Assembly (NCBI GenBank): GCA_964370035.1
Contig: CAYJGT010000008.1
Location: 1-35,221, forward strand
From: CAYJHC01 sp964370035
GTDB taxonomy: Bacteria; Bacillota; Clostridia; Peptostreptococcales; Anaerovoracaceae
Direction: 5' to 3'
Length of the DNA: 35,221 nucleotides
The translations under genes were made by a program, and so were the position numbers. Under the pieces are notes generated by a model. It was not told the DNA's origin. It saw only the letters and a program-made list of their open reading frames with translations, and made no database searches. Below are positions 33,351 to 35,221 of this stretch, one piece after another; position 1 is the first letter of the stretch, and each line of letters opens with the position of its first letter.

Positions 33351-34148
33351 TTGAAAAAAAAACATAGAATAGCAGCTATCATCAAAATACTAACCGATAA
33401 TCCAAATAAAGTTCATAAACTTTCTTATTTTTGCAAAGAGTTTTCTGCGGCAAAATCAAGCGTAAGTGAAGATATTTCTATTGCAAAGGAAGTTGTTTCT
33501 TACTTAAAAGAAGGTGAAATCAAAACAATTCCTGGTGCTGACGGAGGCGTAATATATATTCCAGCCTTATCTTCACATCAAAAGGAAACTTTACAATCTG
33601 AATTAATAGATAAGTTAAATGACCCTAGTAGGTTTTTAGGTGGCGGATTTATTTATACATCAGATATAATGTTTAATCCCTACTATATTAATCGACTAGC
33701 AGTATACTTTGCGGAACATTTTAAAGATAAAGGTGCAGATTGCGTTGCCACATTGGAAACAAAAGGAATTCCTTTAGCCTTTATGACTGCAAAATTGTTA
33801 GATATTCCTGCAATAGTGCTTCGTAGAGAAAGTAGAATTTCTGAAGGCCCGACTGTAAGCATTAATTATCTTTCTGGTTCTTCGGAGCGAATTCAAAAAA
33901 TGTCAATCTCAAAAAAGGCAGTGGAAGGACATAACAAGGCTTTAGTAATTGATGATTTTATGAGGGCTGGCGGAAGTTTGAAGGGCATAGAAGAAATGCT
34001 CTCGGAATTTTCCGTAAATGTTGTCGGCATAGGTGTTGCAATTGCAACCATTGAACCAGAAAAGAAAAAAATTGACGACTACATTTCTTTCATCTACTAT
34101 GACGATAAGTCAACATCTCATACAAAAATCCTTTCTTCCAGAGATTAA
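33351..34148 (+). CDS. purR: Pur operon repressor
   Basis: A PRPP-responsive repressor of purine genes. It has 265 residues. The N-terminal winged-helix domain (about 1-75: RIAAIIKILTDNPNKVHKLS, FCKEFSAAKSSVSEDIS) is joined to a phosphoribosyltransferase-like domain with the PRPP loop ALVIDDFMRAGGSLKG near residue 200, which binds effector without catalysis. The start is a TTG with AAAGGCGG upstream. spoVG follows, the order purR-spoVG known from Bacillus (yabJ, normally between them, is missing). Confidence 0.95.
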   Translation: MKKKHRIAAIIKILTDNPNKVHKLSYFCKEFSAAKSSVSEDISIAKEVVSYLKEGEIKTIPGADGGVIYIPALSSHQKETLQSELIDKLNDPSRFLGGGFIYTSDIMFNPYYINRLAVYFAEHFKDKGADCVATLETKGIPLAFMTAKLLDIPAIVLRRESRISEGPTVSINYLSGSSERIQKMSISKKAVEGHNKALVIDDFMRAGGSLKGIEEMLSEFSVNVVGIGVAIATIEPEKKKIDDYISFIYYDDKSTSHTKILSSRD

Positions 34149-34222
34149 TTTTTTGTATTTTATGAATATGTGAATTTGGTGATGATTTTTTAATAATTAT
34201 CTAAAATGCTTGTCTTTTTCTC

Positions 34223-34251
34223 TTGTAATTCATATGATGTAGGTATATAAT
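34223..34251 (+). promoter_or_regulatory. spoVG promoter
   Basis: TTGTAA (34223-34228), 17-base spacer, TATAAT (34246-34251), about 45 bases ahead of the spoVG ATG. It fits sigma-A; I could not confirm a sigma-H type promoter such as that known for spoVG in Bacillus. Confidence 0.7.
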
Positions 34252-34296
34252 AAAGTTAGTCATAACTTTGTGCTATATACGCGAAAGGAGAAGGAT

Positions 34297-34572
34297 ATGA
34301 ATATTACAGACGTTCGAGTGAGAAAAATCAATGATGACGGAAAAATGAAAGCTGTTGTTTCCATCACATTTGATGACGTGTTCGTAATACACGACATTAA
34401 AATCATTGACGGGCAAAATGGACTATTTATTGCTATGCCAAGCAAAAAAATGGGCGAAGGCGATTTCAGAGACATCGCACATCCACTTGTTTCAGACACT
34501 AGAAACGAAATCAGAGACGCTATTTTTGCAGAATACGAAAAAGTTTTATCTGATGCAGGTTCAGCTAGTTAA
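34297..34572 (+). CDS. spoVG: SpoVG family DNA/RNA-binding regulator
   Basis: A site-specific nucleic-acid-binding protein that controls sporulation, capsule and virulence genes in Firmicutes. It has 91 residues from the ATG at 34297, which follows GAAAGGAGAAGG closely; a GTG nine codons upstream would overlap that ribosome site and is rejected. It begins MNITDVRVRKINDDGKMKA and contains DVFVIHDIKIIDG and IAMPSKKMGEGDFRDIAHP, the conserved core, then the helical tail. Only nine residues end it after the core, a normal length. Confidence 0.97.
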   Translation: MNITDVRVRKINDDGKMKAVVSITFDDVFVIHDIKIIDGQNGLFIAMPSKKMGEGDFRDIAHPLVSDTRNEIRDAIFAEYEKVLSDAGSAS

Positions 34573-34597
34573 TTAATACAATATAAGACCGAAAGAC

Positions 34598-34624
34598 GAC
34601 CTCTTGATTGGAGGTCTTTTTTTT
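34598..34624 (+). terminator. spoVG terminator
   Basis: GACCTC (34598-34603), loop TTGATTG, GAGGTC (34611-34616), followed by eight T. It lies 26 bases after the spoVG stop. From 34625 to 34789 I see nothing but AT-rich sequence. Confidence 0.9.
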
Positions 34625-34789
34625 CTACTAATTAAAAAAAATCACCTAACTTTTCCGATAAACTAGGATCCAGTAAAAACAAATCAAACAGCCTAATTAA
34701 AACGAATAAGAAAATTCACAATCCAAAAAAAGCGGATTAAATGAAATTCTTTACAGTTTTCCAGTATAATTAAAATTACTTCAAAGCAC

Positions 34790-34815
34790 AAAAAAACACC
34801 TATACTCTATAAGTG
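34790..34815 (-). terminator. Terminator of the tRNA cluster
   Basis: On the minus strand CACTTAT-agag-TATAGGTG forms a 7-base stem (one G-U pair) followed by seven T, just downstream of tRNA-Cys. The plus strand also has a T run after the stem. Confidence 0.8.
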
Positions 34816-34822
34816 TTTTTTT

Positions 34823-34897
<75 letters not shown>

Positions 34898-34934
34898 ATA
34901 TATTTTTTTTAAATCCAAACTTTTTTAAAAAAAC

Positions 34935-35011
34935 TGGGGTGGATGATGGGATTCGAACCCACGAATGACGGAACCACAAACCGCTGTCTTAACCACTTGA
35001 CTACACCCACC
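34935..35011 (-). tRNA. tRNA-His (GTG)
   Basis: The anticodon loop reads TTGTGGT with anticodon GTG. Acceptor GTGGGTG pairs with CATCCAC; the extra 5' G (position -1) pairs with C73, the hallmark of tRNA-His, and CCA is encoded. Confidence 0.95.
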
Positions 35012-35034
35012 ATGTGATTTTTCTTAAAAAAAAT

Positions 35035-35111
35035 TGGCGATCCGGAACGGGCTCGAACCGTCGACCTCCAGCGTGACAGGCTGGCATTCTAACCAACTGA
35101 ACTACCGGACC
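35035..35111 (-). tRNA. tRNA-Asp (GTC)
   Basis: Acceptor GGTCCGG pairs with CCGGATC (one G-T pair), discriminator G, encoded CCA. The anticodon loop CTGTCAC has GTC; the T arm includes GGTTCGAGCC. Confidence 0.95.
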
Positions 35112-35127
35112 TCACCATAATATTATT

Positions 35128-35203
35128 TGGTGGGCGCAATAGGGCTCGAACCTATGACCCCCTGCTTGTAAGGCAGGTGCTCTCCCAGCTGAGCTATGCG
35201 CCC
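35128..35203 (-). tRNA. tRNA-Val (TAC)
   Basis: Acceptor GGGCGCA pairs with TGCGCCC, discriminator A, encoded CCA. The anticodon loop TTACAAG carries TAC; D arm GCTCAGCTGGGAGAGC. Confidence 0.95.
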
Positions 35204-35208
35204 TTATT

Positions 35209-35221
35209 TGGTAGCGGCGAG
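35209..35221 (-). tRNA. 3' edge of a further tRNA, cut by the window end
   Basis: The last 13 bases, on the minus strand, read as an acceptor arm ending CGCCGCT-A-CCA at the same spacing as the other tRNAs here. The isotype cannot be told. Confidence 0.5.

Noticed and set aside
33239..33385. 49-codon N-terminal extension of murC
   Set aside because: It has no ribosome site and crosses both divergent promoters; MurC homologues begin near the chosen Met.

Overview
The window comes from a low-GC Gram-positive anaerobe of the class Clostridia. The base composition is AT-rich. The sporulation-type neighbours (spoVG, a SpoVB-like flippase, purR, glmU, prs, pth, mfd) follow the conserved Firmicutes order, as does the tig-clpP-clpX-lon-ysxC block. 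One surface protein ends in a sortase signal. I cannot name the genus from sequence alone.

Layout. Bases 1 to about 1800 are the right end of a Tn916/Tn1549-type integrative conjugative element: a possible structured RNA, xis, a tyrosine integrase, and two integrase arm-site repeats. Bases 1999-10446 (minus strand) carry branched-chain amino acid biosynthesis, transcribed ilvB-ilvN-ilvC-ilvD-leuC-leuD-leuB and then a hotdog thioesterase; leuA is not in the window. The operon is preceded by a complete attenuation leader: a sigma-A type promoter, a 23-residue leader peptide rich in Val/Leu/Ile, a pairing region inside its control codons, and an intrinsic terminator. This is the clearest under-annotated regulatory system in the window. 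Next come a lipoprotein, hpt, a DUF1232 protein and the proteostasis block ysxC-lon-clpX-clpP-tig with a CYTH phosphatase gene at its head.

Bases 19273-23254 hold an accessory surface locus: a sortase-anchored multidomain protein and a type IV pilin-like protein, behind a near-perfect promoter with two direct repeats just upstream of its -35 box. A monocistronic small membrane protein follows. Bases 24232-33238 (minus) hold the housekeeping set murC - glmU acetyltransferase domain only - prs - pth - mfd - SpoVB-like flippase. murC is divergent from purR (plus), and their -35 boxes overlap. spoVG (plus) follows purR. The window ends in a minus-strand tRNA cluster (Cys, His, Asp, Val and the edge of one more).

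Several starts were moved from the longest open frame to an internal ATG with a good Shine-Dalgarno sequence (ilvB, ilvN, ilvD, lon, murC, glmU, spoVG and the anchored protein). Notable oddities are the stand-alone GlmU acetyltransferase domain, the short N-terminus of Mfd, the non-classical cofactor loop of IlvC, and the ACT-only IlvN.
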